NCBI GenBank assembly: GCA_037957365.1
Contig: JARHVA010002006.1
Location: forward strand, 1,091,501 to 1,155,500
Direction of reading: 5' to 3'
Source: Torreya grandis
Lineage: Eukaryota > Streptophyta > Pinopsida > Cupressales > Taxaceae
DNA length: 64,000 nt
Made by a program: the position numbers and the translations under genes. The notes under the pieces were generated by a model, which was not told where the DNA came from, made no database searches, and worked only from the letters and a program-made list of their open reading frames with translations. Positions 1 to 14,459 of this stretch are shown piece by piece. Positions within the stretch are counted from its first letter, which is position 1. Each line of letters begins with the position of its first letter.

Positions 1-2215
1 GTAGAGAGAAATGATCTATCCAGAAGGATCACCAATGAGAAGCATATGTCATCATATGGATTGGGTTCCTTAAACTAGTTTGGCAAACAAGGCAGCACAT
101 AGACTGACATCCACAAAGATTGAAGACATAAATAGGCAAATGCAAGAGTTGTTGTAAAGGAGTTTGTTAAGAGAAACCTTGAGCCCATGTGTACTTCCAG
201 TAATAATACAACCAATGAAGGAAAGGGAATGGCGAATGTGCATCAATTATCAAGATATAAACAAGATAACAATAAATGACAAGTTTGGATGATTTAATGG
301 ATTGTTTGAGTGGAGCGAAGAAGTTCACAACGATTAATTTGAAGAGTGTCATCAAATCTGAATATATGAAGGTAATGAGTGAAAAACCACAGTCAAAACA
401 AAAGATATTTCGTACAAATGGTCAATCATGCCATTTGGAATGACAACTGCACCAAGTATTTTCATGTGACTCATCAATATAGTGCTGAAACCATAGTTGG
501 GTATATATTTAGATGATATTCTTATATTCAGCAAAATACAAGAAAAAAATTGATGCATTTGAGACAAGCTATAAACATTTTGGGAACTTTGGATACTTTG
601 AGGGGTAGTCAACAAAATTTTATTTATTTACTTTGGCAATTTTGCAACTTATCAACAGTCAAGGTAAGTTGACTCAAAAGCATATGAAATGGGTAGAATT
701 CTTTCAAAGTTTCTCCTTCGTTTTAAAACAAGGAGTGGAAATTTTAACAAGATTGTTGATACGTTGTGTAGAAGTTATTTGTTAACAAAGATGCAGGTTG
801 AAGTAGTGGGATTTGATTCAATTTTATTAAAAAAATGTAGAAAGAAGATGTTGATTTCAAATAAGCATGGGCAGCACATAAAAGTCCAACAACATGGATA
901 GATATCCATGGCTGAATTTCTTCTTGCAGGATGACTTATTATTCAGAGCGCAGCAATTATGCATGTCTCAGGGTTCAATGAGCGAAATTTTGATCAAAAG
1001 TATGCACGGTGGAGTATTGACTGGTCAATTTGGCATGGATAAGACAATAAAAAATTTGAATGAGATGTATTATTGGCCAAAGATGGGTGCAAATGTAATA
1101 AATTTTATACAAAGTTGCAAAATATGTCAATATGCGAGATTGTACAATCCATTGCCTATACCAAAAAAGACCATGGGAAGATATAGTTATAAGCATGGAT
1201 TTTGTGTTGGGATTACCCCACGCTCAATAAGGTAATGAATCATTTTTTGTTGTTGTGGATAGATTTTCAAAGATGGCGCATTTCATTGACTTCAAGAAGA
1301 CTAATGATGCTACCAACATAACAAATTTTTTCCCCAAGATGTAGTAAGATTGGATGGATTGCCAGAGAGCATAGCATTTGATAGGGATACAAAGTTTGTT
1401 GGGCAATTCTACAAAACACTGTGTCATTGAAATTTATTTCAACCTATCATCCACAAATAGATAGCCAAATTGAAGTTGTGAACAGAGGACTTGGAAACTT
1501 CTTGAGATGTCTTGTGGGAAACAAACTAGACCAATAAGATTTGGTCTTCCCACAACTTTATTTGCATACCAAAATACAAAAAAGGCGTAATTCTAGATAG
1601 TGTATGGACATTGTGCTAGAGATATCAAAAACTTGAGAGGCTTGGCAGATCTAAAGAATGGAAAGCACATAAGCAAAATATATTGCAGTGTGTATGCAAG
1701 AAGTGCATAAACAAATGAAGGAACAACTGATACAAAGTACCGAAATTACAAGGAGCATGTTGATCAAAAGAGACTGGAAAAGGAGTTTCAAGTGGAAGAA
1801 TTAGTTCTAGCGAATTTGAGGAAAGAAAGGTTTATGAAAGGGACTTATAACAAGCTTGAGTTGAAAAAGATTGGGCCATGTAATGTTTTGAGGAAGTTTT
1901 TAGAAAATGCTTATGAGATTTGAGTTTCCTGAAGGCATGGGCTTCTCTCCAATTTTCAATGTGGCAGGTCTTTATACTTTCCATGAAAAAAAATGGATGG
2001 TGACACTTAACAATCGGATTCTCGGTTACCTGATTGGAGACAATAAATCCTTGAGAACGAGAGCGAAGAAACAGAAGCTATTCTTGATTCCAAATTTGCC
2101 AATAAGGATAAAGGCAAGGAATATATCAAATATTTGGTCCATTGGAAGAATGGAGCACTTAAAGACTCAACTTGGTTGAATCCGAGACTCAACTTGGTTG
2201 AATCCGACTAAAGCA
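1..2215 (+). mobile_element. Decayed Ty3/gypsy (chromovirus) retrotransposon, pol region
   Basis: Translation with frame changes and stops recovers the order of a Ty3/gypsy pol gene. Reverse transcriptase is at about 120-560 (a degraded MPFGMT.AP and YLDDILIFSK). The integrase zinc-binding segment at about 995-1150 has HGGVLTGQFGMDKT, YYWPKM and CKICQ. The integrase core at about 1200-1600 has [14 protein letters not shown] chromodomain-like end at about 2130-2200 contains YLVHWKNG. A 20-bp unit (ACTCAACTTGGTTGAATCC) is duplicated in tandem at the chromodomain end. At least several stops and frameshifts make it non-functional. The 5' part and 5' LTR lie outside the window; no 3' LTR was identified downstream. 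Confidence 0.85.
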
Positions 2216-5200
2216 GGTCATTACAGTCACATCTTGGAGGATTTCAATCAAAGCTCATGAACAAGAGCTCATGTTTTCTTATTTACGAAGGGTGTTTGAT
2301 GCAAGAGCATCCCTGGTACAAAACAGTTATTTAGAGCATCAACAAAAACATTTCAAACTTTTTAAACAAGGGCATTTAATTCTTACATTTGTGTGGTTTT
2401 GATTTGGGTTTGCATTCCTTTTCTCTTCTAAATGGATTTCGCTCTCAATGCTTCATGTCATCTTGTTCTCTGTGTTTGATTTATCTTGCTAGCTTTGAGC
2501 CTATCTTGAGCATGCGCCACTTGTCACACTCTCATTGCATGGATTATTAAGGGTGAAGAGTTTAAGAGGAGAAGAGTGTGATATTAATTTCCTCTCGTGA
2601 GTTGTTGAACTAAGGGTTTGCCTGGAGGTTCTTAGATCTCTTTGTTGACTCTGTGATACGATGCTCTACCAAGTAACAATTGCTCGTGGAAACCTCAAAT
2701 TTTGTTTTGCTTTGTTACTTTTGGTTTCCTCTTGGCTCGATGTACCTAGATGTTGACACATGGCATCAATTTAGGCATACCATCATGTTCCTTGTTTTCA
2801 TTGTGTTTAACTCCCATGAGCACGAGAACTATGGGCAATGGATACAATTGCTAATCAAGAAGAAATCACATTATCTCAAGGGCTCAAACAATCTGGCATT
2901 ACAAGAACAAAGAGGAAAGATATCCTTTGATAAGCCATACATTAACTCTATGGATCACGATGAAAAATGTTATCAGAGAGTTGACATGCTAAAAAATGAA
3001 TCCGTTAATTTGTTTAATTAGTTCTTGCTCGTGATCAGTTTTTTGCTTCTTAGAGATCAAGGTATGGCAAACTCAGAAACCACAAAAACAATAATTTACA
3101 TCGTTTTGAGAAGTAATCTCAGTTGTCTTCAATGTCATGTTTACCCTCAATTGGGGTGATTTTTGTTCACTTACTGCAAGGAAAAGGTTTTTGTTCATTT
3201 AAAAGCCTATTCTCGAATGCATCATTATTCACCATTAAATTTGCTCATGTGATCAAACAAGCGAGTACAAATTTTGAAAAAAAAAACAATCCCTACTTTC
3301 CACCATCTATGCATCATGGTTAATTCCAACTTTCCATTGAGCTTGGTCATGCACTCGATCTATTGCTACTTGGGAATCTCATATTTTAAAGAGGCATACT
3401 ACCTAGACAAGTAACTTATTTACCCTCAAGCTTGGTCATGATGCGAAAAGCTAAAAACACAAAATTTAAACAAAATATATGAAGGTAAAATTCCCTTGTT
3501 TTCCAAAGAAGGTTTCATACAACACAATAACAAGTTGAAAATAATCAAAACCCTAAATTTTCTCTCTTCTACTACATTTCATTTAACTTTCCTATTTAAG
3601 ATAAATTTCCTATTTTTTATAAAATATGCAAAGGTACTCTAGATGATATCAACTATGTGCGTAGATGGTGGGTGCAACATTTCATGGCACACTTAGTAAC
3701 AATGTTATGGCGCAAGTACAAATCCAACAAGCCTTAACCTCGATGGGAAAACACCTCCACACATAAGGCATTACAACAACAATCAAAAAACATGCAAATC
3801 CTATGGGATACATGAATATACACAACATAACCATATTCAGACAACTCTAGAAGTAGTCCAAGAGCATGTAAAGCCTATTGGATAAACCAATAGATGATAC
3901 AAAACCATTCAAGGCCAACTACAAAATTAATGTGAGAACATGGAACAAAGCTCAAGAGACCTAGAGAAAAAGAAGGGGGGCGGGGTGAGGATTAAGAAAA
4001 CTCACAATGAAAAGAATCAATAATCACAAAATAAAAGAGAACCTAAATTCCAATGGTAACCTTAGATACCATGCATGAGTCAAGTCAATAGACAATCTCT
4101 TTCAACTATGTAAAATTCCTCAATTATGTTAAACTCGAAGATGTTTTGTACATCGATTAACATCTCACGAGATTACCCCATGAATGGTACAATAGCATTC
4201 AAGCGAAAGCTAATATAAACAAGGAACCCATAGACATTTCGCCATAACATAAAGCAACAATGTACTATAGCTTTGCACCTCTAAACAACATCTTCTAAGC
4301 CTTTAGGAAGGTTACAAGTAAGATAAATATGAAAGCTAAGAATACAAATAAACTACCAAAAACTTATCATTAAAAATGATGGCATATGAAACATTTTTAA
4401 AATGTAGTCTTTTTGTGAGACATGTTAGTCTAGGAAAGATGGTGCCCATGAGAAAGAAATCACATTAATAGGTCTTGATGATTTCCAATATGGGTAAAAA
4501 AGTATAGGTTATTTGCTAGGCCACAAACAAGCCCAACGAACTTTGGAATATGGGACCCGCTTGTGGAAACCCACAAAGCTCAAGAGTGACCCTAACCATC
4601 CACCTACACTTCAATAATGACCAGGCAATATAATGATTGATTTGGATAGGTGTAAAGGTGAGTCAACTTATATCTACAAACGTGATGCCAAACCGAAAAT
4701 GCTGACACTAACACTACATGTTTATCAGATAACAAATGCGACAATCTACAAGCCCAAGAAATAATGGATACAACTATCAAATCACCTTATGGTTCACAAG
4801 TCATTCTGGTAAAAAATGACATAACAATGATGATGCATAACTAAAAATCCCTAAACAAGATCCCAATAATAGAAATGTTAGCTACCTAAAAGAGACAACT
4901 TAGCTAGCTTCAAAGGCCAATCAGACTTCTTAATAGTAGATCTAAGAAGGGGATATTGTCAAGTGAGAATCAAAGAAACAAACATATCAAGAACAACATT
5001 CTCAATGTAAAACAGTTGGTAACAATTAAGAATCATGCAATTTGGCCTCACAAATGCCCTGTAGCATGTACATAACAGTTGAACATCTTCTACCCATACC
5101 TCTGAAAATTTACATTGGTAATTTTGTATGACAATAAGCTTCAGCAAACACAAAAAGCAATACTTCTAAATTTAGAAATGGAATCGCTCAAATATCATGG

Positions 5201-5268
5201 ACTGTAGCAAAGCTAAAATCAAATCTGAAATTCAATACATATGGATCATGGTTACAACAAAGGCATAG
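2216..5268. other. AT-rich stretch without recognisable gene
   Basis: Short frames only, none with family motifs or codon structure I trust. It may include the untranslated 3' end of the gypsy element at its left edge, but no TG...CA boundaries could be paired. Confidence 0.4.
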
Positions 5269-5276
5269 TAGTTAAC

Positions 5277-5463
5277 CATAGTTACCAGGAGACGTGGGGG
5301 TATGGGTACTAGTACGTGGACGGAGACACCATTCAAATCAGCATATGTGAGTAAATGAATAATGGTACAGCTAAATTGTATGTAAATGTTGTCATCAAAA
5401 AATATGGTTATGGGGACTGGTATGTGGTTCTTGTCCCTATAATGGAGTTTCCTGGTAACTATG
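5277..5463. mobile_element. hAT-type MITE, 187 bp, with perfect 8-bp target duplication
   Basis: Terminal inverted repeats: left CATAGTTACCAGGAGAC, right end reverse-complement CATAGTTACCAGGAAAC. Both sides are flanked by TAGTTAAC (5269-5276 and 5464-5471), an 8-bp target duplication as made by hAT transposases. The interior has repeated GTATGGG/TACG-like words and no coding capacity. Confidence 0.88.
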
Positions 5464-5471
5464 TAGTTAAC

Positions 5472-8400
5472 CCAAAGAGAGAATAATTTTCATATTAGCA
5501 AAAATATAGTTAAAAAAATTCAAAGATTAGTAAGATTCCATGGAAGATTTATCCTTGGAGATAGAGATAGCATTGCCCTCAAAAGAACAGCTAAGAAAGA
5601 CAAACATTTGAGGAGTAGAAGCCAAAACATCTTCAAGACACTCCAAAAGAACAACCATATAAGTATTCTTCTTAATATCACCTCGCCACTCGCAATCTAC
5701 TCCCATGCAAGTTTCTAGCTAAGGCATAATAATTTACACTAATAAAGAGTAACAGAGATTGGCATACACCAGCTAATATATGCAAATGAAATTTGAGTTG
5801 TTTGGGATTAATAATATTTTACTGAAGATTCACGAATGGATTCCAAAGATACCACTTCCCCCACAAGAATTGTGGAGAAAGAAAATGAAATTAAAATTGT
5901 AAAGATTTTTAAAAGCGCTTTGACACTCTTTTTAGGCAGTATGAAGTACCCCTTTTAACATCACCCAACAGAAACAAAACATACACAATCCATACCAGCA
6001 TTAAAAATTGCCATGTAGTGATAGGAATCAATTTCATGAACGATGATAAAGTAATAGCTTAAAAAAGAATGGACTGCTAGAATATACAACTTAGAAAGTC
6101 CATCTTTTGTATAATCAAACAAACTCATCATGAATGAGCCTTTCAGAGGAAGTCTCGTTACAACCCATAATATACCATCACTATGTTGAAGTCATCAATG
6201 TAATCAAAGGACGAACTTGGTCCGAAAACATCATGAACTAGTGAAGACACCCAAGTTCAAACACAGAGATGACATCATCACATTATTGATTCACATAATC
6301 ATCATTTATGACATCACAATTATAATTATATTTTGACAAATGTTTAACATCAATGACATCAACAACTTGGCAATAGCCAAAACACGACTTTCCCTCCGTT
6401 AATCAACTTGCATTAGATAATAAACTTCCTACTTTTTAAGGTTAACATGGTAACTTGGCGTGCATTGATCAGGTCAGTCCATGTGTCAATCATTTTAAAT
6501 AGGTTTATGTAGGTCATTGGTACTCAAATCTGAACGAAGTTCAATCAGGCCCAAATTTTTGGGTCAATTGAGCTGTTTCAATTCTGCTCAAACTATTTTT
6601 TAATTTAAAAATATATTTTTGTTTAGAAATATGATGAAAGTGAAAAAAACACAAAGCAAAACTTCAAAACATGAATTAAACATTAAAAACTAAAAATAAA
6701 CTCTTTCATCTTTATATGTTATTGAAATGTGAGGATATTATGCATTTATCATTTTTTCATATTTTTATTTATACAGATTAATTTGTATTTTTATTTATAC
6801 GGATGAAATTGTATGTTGAATTAATTTTCTCAAATTTTGCATACTTTTATGTATATAATTAAAATATTGTATAGTTAGTACCAGACTTTTTGCACTTAGT
6901 TCCTGGATCGGCCATTTATTTGAGACAGAGCAAAAATCCCCCAATTTTTTTTTTTTTTTAAATATAACAAATGAAATGGCCAATAGGTAAGGTATGGTAG
7001 CAAAGAGTAAGGGGCGGACTCTCCTGTGGGATAACACAAAAACAATATTATATATACTACAAATAATGACAAATAAGTTTTACTTTGTAAAATCATAATT
7101 GATTTACATTTAATAGGACCGAGAGATTAAAAAAAGTTGCTTCACAACTGTAACATTTGTCATAAATCTGAACACCCCAATAAGAAATCTGGCTTGATAA
7201 TATTTAAAAGAATATCAGAGAACCTAGCTTGATAACTCCCATACTCAAAGAAAGAATTGCAAAACAATTTCCAGGCCAATTTATGGAACATTCCTGCGAC
7301 TCAGAATTACCACCACCACATCAAAAATCATCTTAATCTTTATGCCAACTTCATAAAGTGATTACTACTTATAATTCGCAAACATCCTCCCATAGAACAA
7401 ATAAATATAAAAATACCTCAATGTATGCACAATAAGAAAAATTCAATGGGGCAATGCGTTTCAAAGAAGGGAGAAGAAAAGTTGCAACCGACCTTGTACA
7501 ACCCAATAACCCACCCTATGACACCACAATAAAAATATAAAAGGAAAAATAAGAGTTCAAAAATAAATAAATGGAAGTTATCCCATCAACAAGTGCATCT
7601 TGAGATGTCTACAGCGACATCTCTATAATCATCCAACTCGGAATTCCATGCAGTTAAACCTAATAGCATTTTTCCAAAATTGCAAATGATTGATCCCAAT
7701 GCTATATTTTTCTACCATCAAGGCATTTTTCATGCCAATATATATGGCATTAGTCTATCCAAATAAGAAACTTTACTATCAAAAAAATAGTTGGGTGTCA
7801 TCGATGCCAAAAACTTGTTTCTTAATCATCAATTCATGGAATTTAGTTGAAATCAGGCATATCTTAAATTTTTATCCATAGTTTTTTATGCACTTAAAAC
7901 CAGAATAAATATTTTAAGGTGCATGCAATTGCCCACAAGCAGATATTGTTTATCGTACAATGCTTAAAGAAACCGTTCACTACAATAGCCGCAACCTCAT
8001 TTCTCATGCAGAATACTATCGATTTACTTCCTTGCAACAAAATTTTAAAAGCTAATAATTTAGACAAACCACAACCACAACAGATGAGAAACATCGCCTC
8101 CTCATTTCTGAAGGTAGTGTTTGAAAATTAAATGTGATTACTCTTTCAACAGTCTTTTCATATGTGTTCAACCGGATAGAGTTCAACTTAAACTAGATTT
8201 ACACCCTTCGTGGCAGATTACAGTGTCAAATATTCTTCATTTGTGTGGGGCACATAATGTCAAGTAATGATGATTACAGCCATTGCCACAACTCCTTCCA
8301 TTCGCTTGTGGGAAGTCTAATTGAATAGACTCCAGCAAGCAATGCCAAATACTCCAAACAATTTATGAAAGGGATGACATTATGTAACTTTTGTTGAACA

Positions 8401-9840
8401 TTTCAATACTCATTGAGAAGCGAATCTAGAGCTCTATCTTGTTAGAAGATTTTCTGTTTGGATAAGCTCCATACAGGACAAATTTAGAGTTTAGTTCAGA
8501 TCCAAAATAACGAAGGATTGACCAAATGCATGGAGGTCGCCACATGCTTACATGGAAAGGCTAGTGTTTCAACCTATGATTTTACAAGTCAAGAACATCA
8601 GTATGGTAGAAGGCCATTTTTAAAATAACATATGCATTATCAATCTGCCCTGGCCATCAGGTAAATTAACCCAATAATGATCGGCCCACATAATTCCCAT
8701 CATTCTTCGAGCGGCACTGGAGAACTACCTAAAAACCTTTCTAAAAATGAAGGCTGCTACAATTTATTAACTAATCATTGGCAAATGCATCATCTTAACA
8801 CCAAAAAAATGTGGGATTTGCATGAGCTGATTTCACGACCCCCTAACCTTCTAAATTTAAAGAACTAAGTCTCTTATAGTTTTTTGTTTTACTTTTATAT
8901 AACACTCAAGGTTCCGAATGTTGTATGTCTCCAACTTTGAAGTGAAATACTCTTAATAAATTTTGAGAAATCTACATTTATAATTATGATTAAATGTATC
9001 AGTTAATGATTTTTTTTATTTTTTTTATTTTGTGCTTTAAATGGCCCCAAAACAGGACAAGAATGTAAACGTGCAGTTCCGGCCATCCTGACCCATTTAT
9101 TGTATGTCGGAACATTCCTTACGAAAGAATGGCTATTTCTCAGAAACCAGCCAACAAATTCTCAGAGCCAAAATTGCCTTCAAAATAACAGCTTGACACA
9201 AGCGGGAAAAAAGGAACGTGAAAAAAAATATATATCAAGAATAGAACGTCCATTCCTGTATCAAAATTCTAAAGAAAAAAAACTAAAGTCCCAAGGCAAT
9301 GGATGAACACCGTTTTACTGTGTCACAAGTCTTTCGTGGTGCTGGTGCTGAAATTTTCAGTCAATTGACATTATAGATTTATGAACCAGAATACTTGGCA
9401 AGCTCAATCTAGGACATTTCAAAGCTTTATTACCAAAACCTACTAACAGTCATGAATTACTTTTATGGATACTGTGTTCTTTCTTCTACCTACTTTATAG
9501 AGGATATTTAACCTATGTCCTATTGATTGTGTCTCTCATGTACCTCCATTCCCATGTTGATGACATAGTACTACTGTGTTTTCTGGAGGCCTTTCAAGCC
9601 AAGAATTTTGAGAAGGCACGAACGTCCAATTCTTATCACGAGTTATCCTAATTTTAAAAGATTCTGTACTTAAATTGTAGTTGTGTTGCCTCTGTTTTGA
9701 TCAACTCAAAGCATATCAGTGCTTTGACTAAGCTTTTTGGTCTCTTCTTTGTTGGCAAAAGGATGGAATCAATTAAATATTTGTGATGATTTTGTATTGT
9801 ATAACATTCTACGAGTCAACATAGAGGTATGGTCTATGCA
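5472..9840. other. Stretch without recognisable gene
   Basis: Only short open frames and AT-rich runs were seen. None of the frames carries a motif, and splice-bounded coding islands were not found. Confidence 0.4.
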
Positions 9841-9848
9841 TTCAAAAT

Positions 9849-9938
9849 CTACGTTGTTTGGATACGGGTACGGGTACGATTCGGGTACGCGGGTACGTCA
9901 TTTTTCAAAAACCTTGATTTGGATACGTCGTGGGTACG

Positions 9939-9970
<32 letters not shown>

Positions 9971-11106
9971 CATAAATTTAAAAGAATTTTAAAATTAAAA
10001 ATATTAAAAATAAAATTTAAATACTACCTAAAGATATAGTAAACTGTAAATTTAAAATAAAATATAAATTATAATATTAAAAATGTAAAAACTAAATAGT
10101 ATTTAGTTTAAATTTTTAATATTATATTTTATTTTATTTTTAATAGTTATATTATATTAAATGAAAAATTTAAAATTAATTAATTTGATCCCGCTTTAAG
10201 GAGAAGGAAACATGGTTTCCCTCATCCTTTCAGTATTTCTTTACCAACTCGAGTATCCGATTACGATCAAGCTCGTTGTTCCAAGTGCAACTCGTTAGAT
10301 CGACCCAACTCGGGCTCGAGTTGTGCAAATCGCACTGAAATGGCAACTCCGACAGCGTTCCGAAGGTCCACTCCTGCAACCATCCGCAAAAGCGTAAACC
10401 GAACTGGCAAAGGGCGGCTAGATCCAATAGTTTCAGAGAACAACTCCAGGAACAATCAGAAAAAGCCAAAATACATGTAATCAAGTCTGTTACTGGGTGG
10501 GTGAGTTGGGATTTGGGCATCGACAATCTTAACAATGGCCTCAGGGCAAAGCTCAAATCGATTAAGTTTTTAGCATAGTCACAAGGTTCGGAAATCCGAA
10601 TGCATTCAAAAGGGCAAAAAAATGCAGAATCCGGACTTCTTGAAAAAGTTCAAAAAAAATCCGTAAAAATCCGGTTCAATGCAAAATATAAATAAAAAAA
10701 TTAAATTATTAATAGATTTTAATATTTTATTTAATAAAATAATTAATATTTGAATTATAAATTAAATTTTATAATATTTATTCAAATTATTTTTATATTT
10801 AAAAAAAATTAAATTTTATTATATTGAATTTTATTTTATTTAATAAAATAATTTTAATAACTATTAAACTACATTTAATATTTATATTTTATAATATATA
10901 AAATTTAAATAAAATAATTTAAAAAAAAAAAAACGAAATCATTTTGTATTTTAATAAACATTAACCTAAAATTTTACACCACCTACCTCACCCTGCTCCG
11001 TCGATCGTCCTAGGCTCCAGCTGCTTTTTCGCGCATTTTCTATTTTTTTTTTTAGGTTTTCCGCAACAGGAGGCGTCGCGCTGGGGGGCGTACCCCTGCA
11101 ACACAG
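9849..11106. mobile_element. hAT-type element, 1,258 bp, 8-bp TSD, with nested or captured material
   Basis: The left end CTACGTTGTTTGGATACG pairs imperfectly with the right end (reverse-complement CTGTGTTGCAGGGGTACG). Both are flanked by TTCAAAAT (9841-9848 and 11107-11114). The left subterminal region is built of GGGTACG words, followed by (CT)n(AT)n and AT-rich DNA. From about 10200 to 10570 is a GC-richer block with open frames on both strands. At 10574 the end of another hAT subfamily starts (CATAGTCACAAGGTTCGG, followed by AATCCGG words) whose partner end is not present. Confidence 0.8.
10343..10576 (+). pseudogene. Gene-like open frame inside the hAT element, possible captured host exon
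   Basis: A plus-strand frame of about 77 codons follows a TGA and reads through SNSFREQLQEQSEKAK and KSVTGWVSWDLGIDNLN to a stop formed at the start of the nested TIR. Composition (charged, Gln-rich helix, balanced bases) differs sharply from the AT-rich surroundings. I do not recognise the protein. The minus strand is also open here, so coding origin is uncertain. Confidence 0.25.
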
Positions 11107-11114
11107 TTCAAAAT

Positions 11115-13509
11115 ACTAGACCTTGGCTCACTGGAACTCTCCCATAAAATAATAGGATTATCACAACAAACTTTCACAAAACATAGAGATATCTCCTAGA
11201 ATACATGATATCAAATCAAGTTGTGATTATGTCAGTGGTTGGTGTATAAATAATCGAGCCATTGATGCTAGAATCAAATTTTCATTAAATCTCATTTATA
11301 GAAATATGATACATCAGTTAGCTTGTAGAAAATTGAGTGAAATTTAGCCTTTTGTTTAGTCGTAGTTGAAATTTATTAGTAGATGTTTATCGAAAAAATC
11401 CCAACAAAATTCTTAACCAGTTAACCCAAACAACCTTAGAATCCCTGATTCTACATTTGAACCCTTTTCCCGTTTTAATTATCATCCCCTGTTTCTAATT
11501 ATATAGACATCAACATTATCAAAACCCCATCCAAAAAGAATGTGATTAACCCATCCAAAAAGAATGTCATTGCCAAGGCTTAATACTAGTCAGATTTTTC
11601 ATGACTTTTCAAGCATTGCCAATCATAATCCCTACTTGGAGAACACAGCTTAGAACGTGTGGCATTCTCTACAGTACCATCTTGTCTCTTTCCTTGTTCA
11701 ACACAATCTCCACGGCAATTTATCCTTATCCATATTCTCTTCATTGACAGATAGGAATTCAGGCTGACAAAGATATCAGAGATGTTTTCCTTGATGGATC
11801 ATACATTCAATGAGCATGTGTCCAGAATATCATGTATGGACTTGCATTTGGCAATCTCATTGCCAAGCAGTTGTGTTTTTAAAAAATGTGCTCCTAACAG
11901 CATCATGTAGTAAAAATGAAAATTATGACTTTTAGACATCGCAATCTCATACTCCCAAATAAACATAGGAAAAGCAGTATTGAAATTTGGGGAAATGGCA
12001 AAAAGGTGGCAGATCAAGAACAAAATAATATTTGTTAATTAACTAGAGAATTCTTTAGATTATAAAAATTCAATTACTACTTTAGTTTTCCACTTACAAG
12101 CCAGTTTTTTCTCAGTTTATCAGACATTGGAAAAGAGTGCTGTGATAAGACCTTCCACAAATAAAGGTCTCTACAAAAACAAATTCCCATGCACAGAATA
12201 ATTTTCTATAATTTTGCTCCACACGCTTCAGGGAGAGATGATATCTCTAGATTTAGCACTGTCAGAGTACCCTTATTTTCATGATAGGAGTGTTGTTGGA
12301 TAAAATATAGCTGTCTAACTCAAACCATTTTTATATGCAGTTTTTTCTCAATTTTACCAGGCACTGGATAAGGGAGCTGTGATAAGACCTTCCACATAAA
12401 AAGTCTTGAAAAGCAAATTCCCATTCAAAGAATAGTTGGTTCTAATTTGCTTGCTCCGGCTTCAGGGAGAGGTGATATCTCAAAATTTAGAGCGGTCGGA
12501 GTACCCTTACTTTCATGATACTTAGTGTGGTCAGAGTACCTTTATTTTCTTGATAGTAGTGTTGTTGGGTAATCTAAAGATGTCTAACTCAAATCTATTT
12601 TTACATCTTCTTTTTAAGGAAAAATATGGACTAATCTAAAGAAGCCAACATCCTCTTTCATCTTCTCTTTTCTTTTTCTACCTTGCATAGATACTTATAG
12701 ACTCTTTTAAGACGCCTTGGCACAAGATAAAAAGTTGTATATGAATTTAGTTTTGCAAAAGTCATTTTGCACTTTCTGCAAATGCAGTTCACAGCTCCAC
12801 AGTTTAATAAAAATGATAGAAGATGACTGTAAATCTCTTCTGTGAGCCCAGAATTGATTCTACGGTTAATCTTACTCACTATGAGTTTCTATTATCTGTA
12901 TTTTGCAATAAAATATGATAGAAGATTACTGTAAAACTCTTATGTGAGCCCAGAATTGATGCTACTGTTATTCTTATTTAGTTTTTATTATCTGTATTTT
13001 GCAATAAGTTTTTAAGTGATCTTTTCTATTATCCACAAAAAAATCAAGCAGTAGAGTAGATAAAAAACTGGGAAATATGAGAAAAATATAAAACAACTAC
13101 TTAAATATGGAAATAGTGCCGGATCATCAAAACAACATTTTACTGAAATTCAAATCCTACCATATTAGTATTTTGACCACAACAAACAGGATCCAACCAT
13201 AGAAAGAGTCAAGACATAAAACTGAATTTCTTGTTCTCCATTTTTTACCATTAACAGGCCATCTTTTTTAAATGTTCATTTAAATGAACATTATTGTTTA
13301 TAGTATGCATCAAAATGATACTCAGGTGAAAAAGGAACAATTCTCTATTCCATGGAAATTTGTCAATCAACTTGAATTTTATGTCATACAAACAAAACAC
13401 TTCCCCAGAAGGTGCTGTCAAATACAGAGATGCACAGCATACAAATAAAAAAAAACCCAAATTAGAGTTTGTTATACACATGTCTACAGGATGAGGAAAA
13501 GAGAAGTAC
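11115..13509. repeat. Gene-free stretch with local tandem duplications
   Basis: Two direct duplications are visible. About 12103-12340 is repeated at about 12341-12600 (shared words: CTGTGATAAGACCTTCCAC and CTTCAGGGAGAG.TGATATCTC). About 12808-12911 is repeated at about 12912-13008 (GTGAGCCCAGAATTGAT). No gene seen. Confidence 0.6.
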
Positions 13510-14300
13510 TTGCATTACAAGCATCTGTCACTTGTCTCTCTGTTGGATACCGCCAGAACAGGGAGCGGAAGGGAGCATTCCATAAGACAATTCCTGTAGT
13601 ACATACAGGCCACGCTTTTCACATCATTTGCCTGCAAGCAAACATAAAATTGTGTTAAAAACTTTAACTAAATACTTAGAAGTACTACCCAAAAGATGTT
13701 ACCCAAACAAAAAAATAACATTCTAATTAAGCACTTAATGAGCTATGAACTGCAGCAATACATTTGGCTAGGGTATACTGAATAGTATTATTCGGGCAAG
13801 AAAATAAATTCAAATGTCTCAGACAATTGAGATCACTGTTTTCTGAAACAAATACATAAAGTAAAAAACATAAGATAATAGTTTACGCAAATGAGATGTT
13901 TAGAGCAAAAGTTACTCTGATAATATCATTTGACAATACAGCAGAAGGGGTTCTCGTTTTGGAAAGACATTTAAGTGCAAAAATTATTTAGTAGTTTATT
14001 CTGGCACAAGCTTAGTGGTTAATAAAACCTTACAAACCCATACCCAGAAGTCAAAGATGTAGTGGGAAACTTACTATCATATTCTAGCCCATACATCAAA
14101 TGTAACAATAAAAATAACAGCATATAATCATATTCTAGCCCGAAAATCAAATGTAACAAAAATAATGGCATATAATTATTTTCATAAATATTATTTATGT
14201 AGAACTGACCTTCCAAAATATTTGTAGGTCTTTCCTTTCCTGTTTGGGAAGTGCACGCAACCATCACTACAGCTGGATCTGGAATAACTTCAACAATAAC
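13510..14300 (-). other. Region 3' of the ATXR7-like stop: 3' UTR and two exon-like islands
   Basis: Downstream of the stop at 14460 there are two segments bounded by plausible splice sites on the minus strand. 14210-14300 (acceptor TTTTTAG, donor AG|GTCAG) is open in one frame reading VIVEVIPDPAVVMVACTSQ. 13510-13631 (acceptor TTGCAG, donor AA|GTACTT) has no fully open frame. Joined in phase they meet a stop two codons into the second. They may be 3' UTR exons, part of an adjacent transcript, or noise. An AATAAA (minus strand) lies at 13995-14000. Duplicated 54-bp units occur near 14060-14160. Confidence 0.25.
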
Positions 14301-14459
14301 CTAAAAATTTAACATAACAGAAATTAGAAATTTTGGCTAGTAAAGAGTAGATGCTACACTGAAAAAAAAAACCAAGAACTACACACTGGTATAACAAACT
14401 CATACAAGAAGAATGAGGGGACCTGTAGCATACACTACCTTGTAGCATTAAATGTGATC

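Noticed and set aside
7690..8131. Short open frames of 60-70 codons
   Set aside because: AT-rich chance frames without motifs, conserved starts or splice context.
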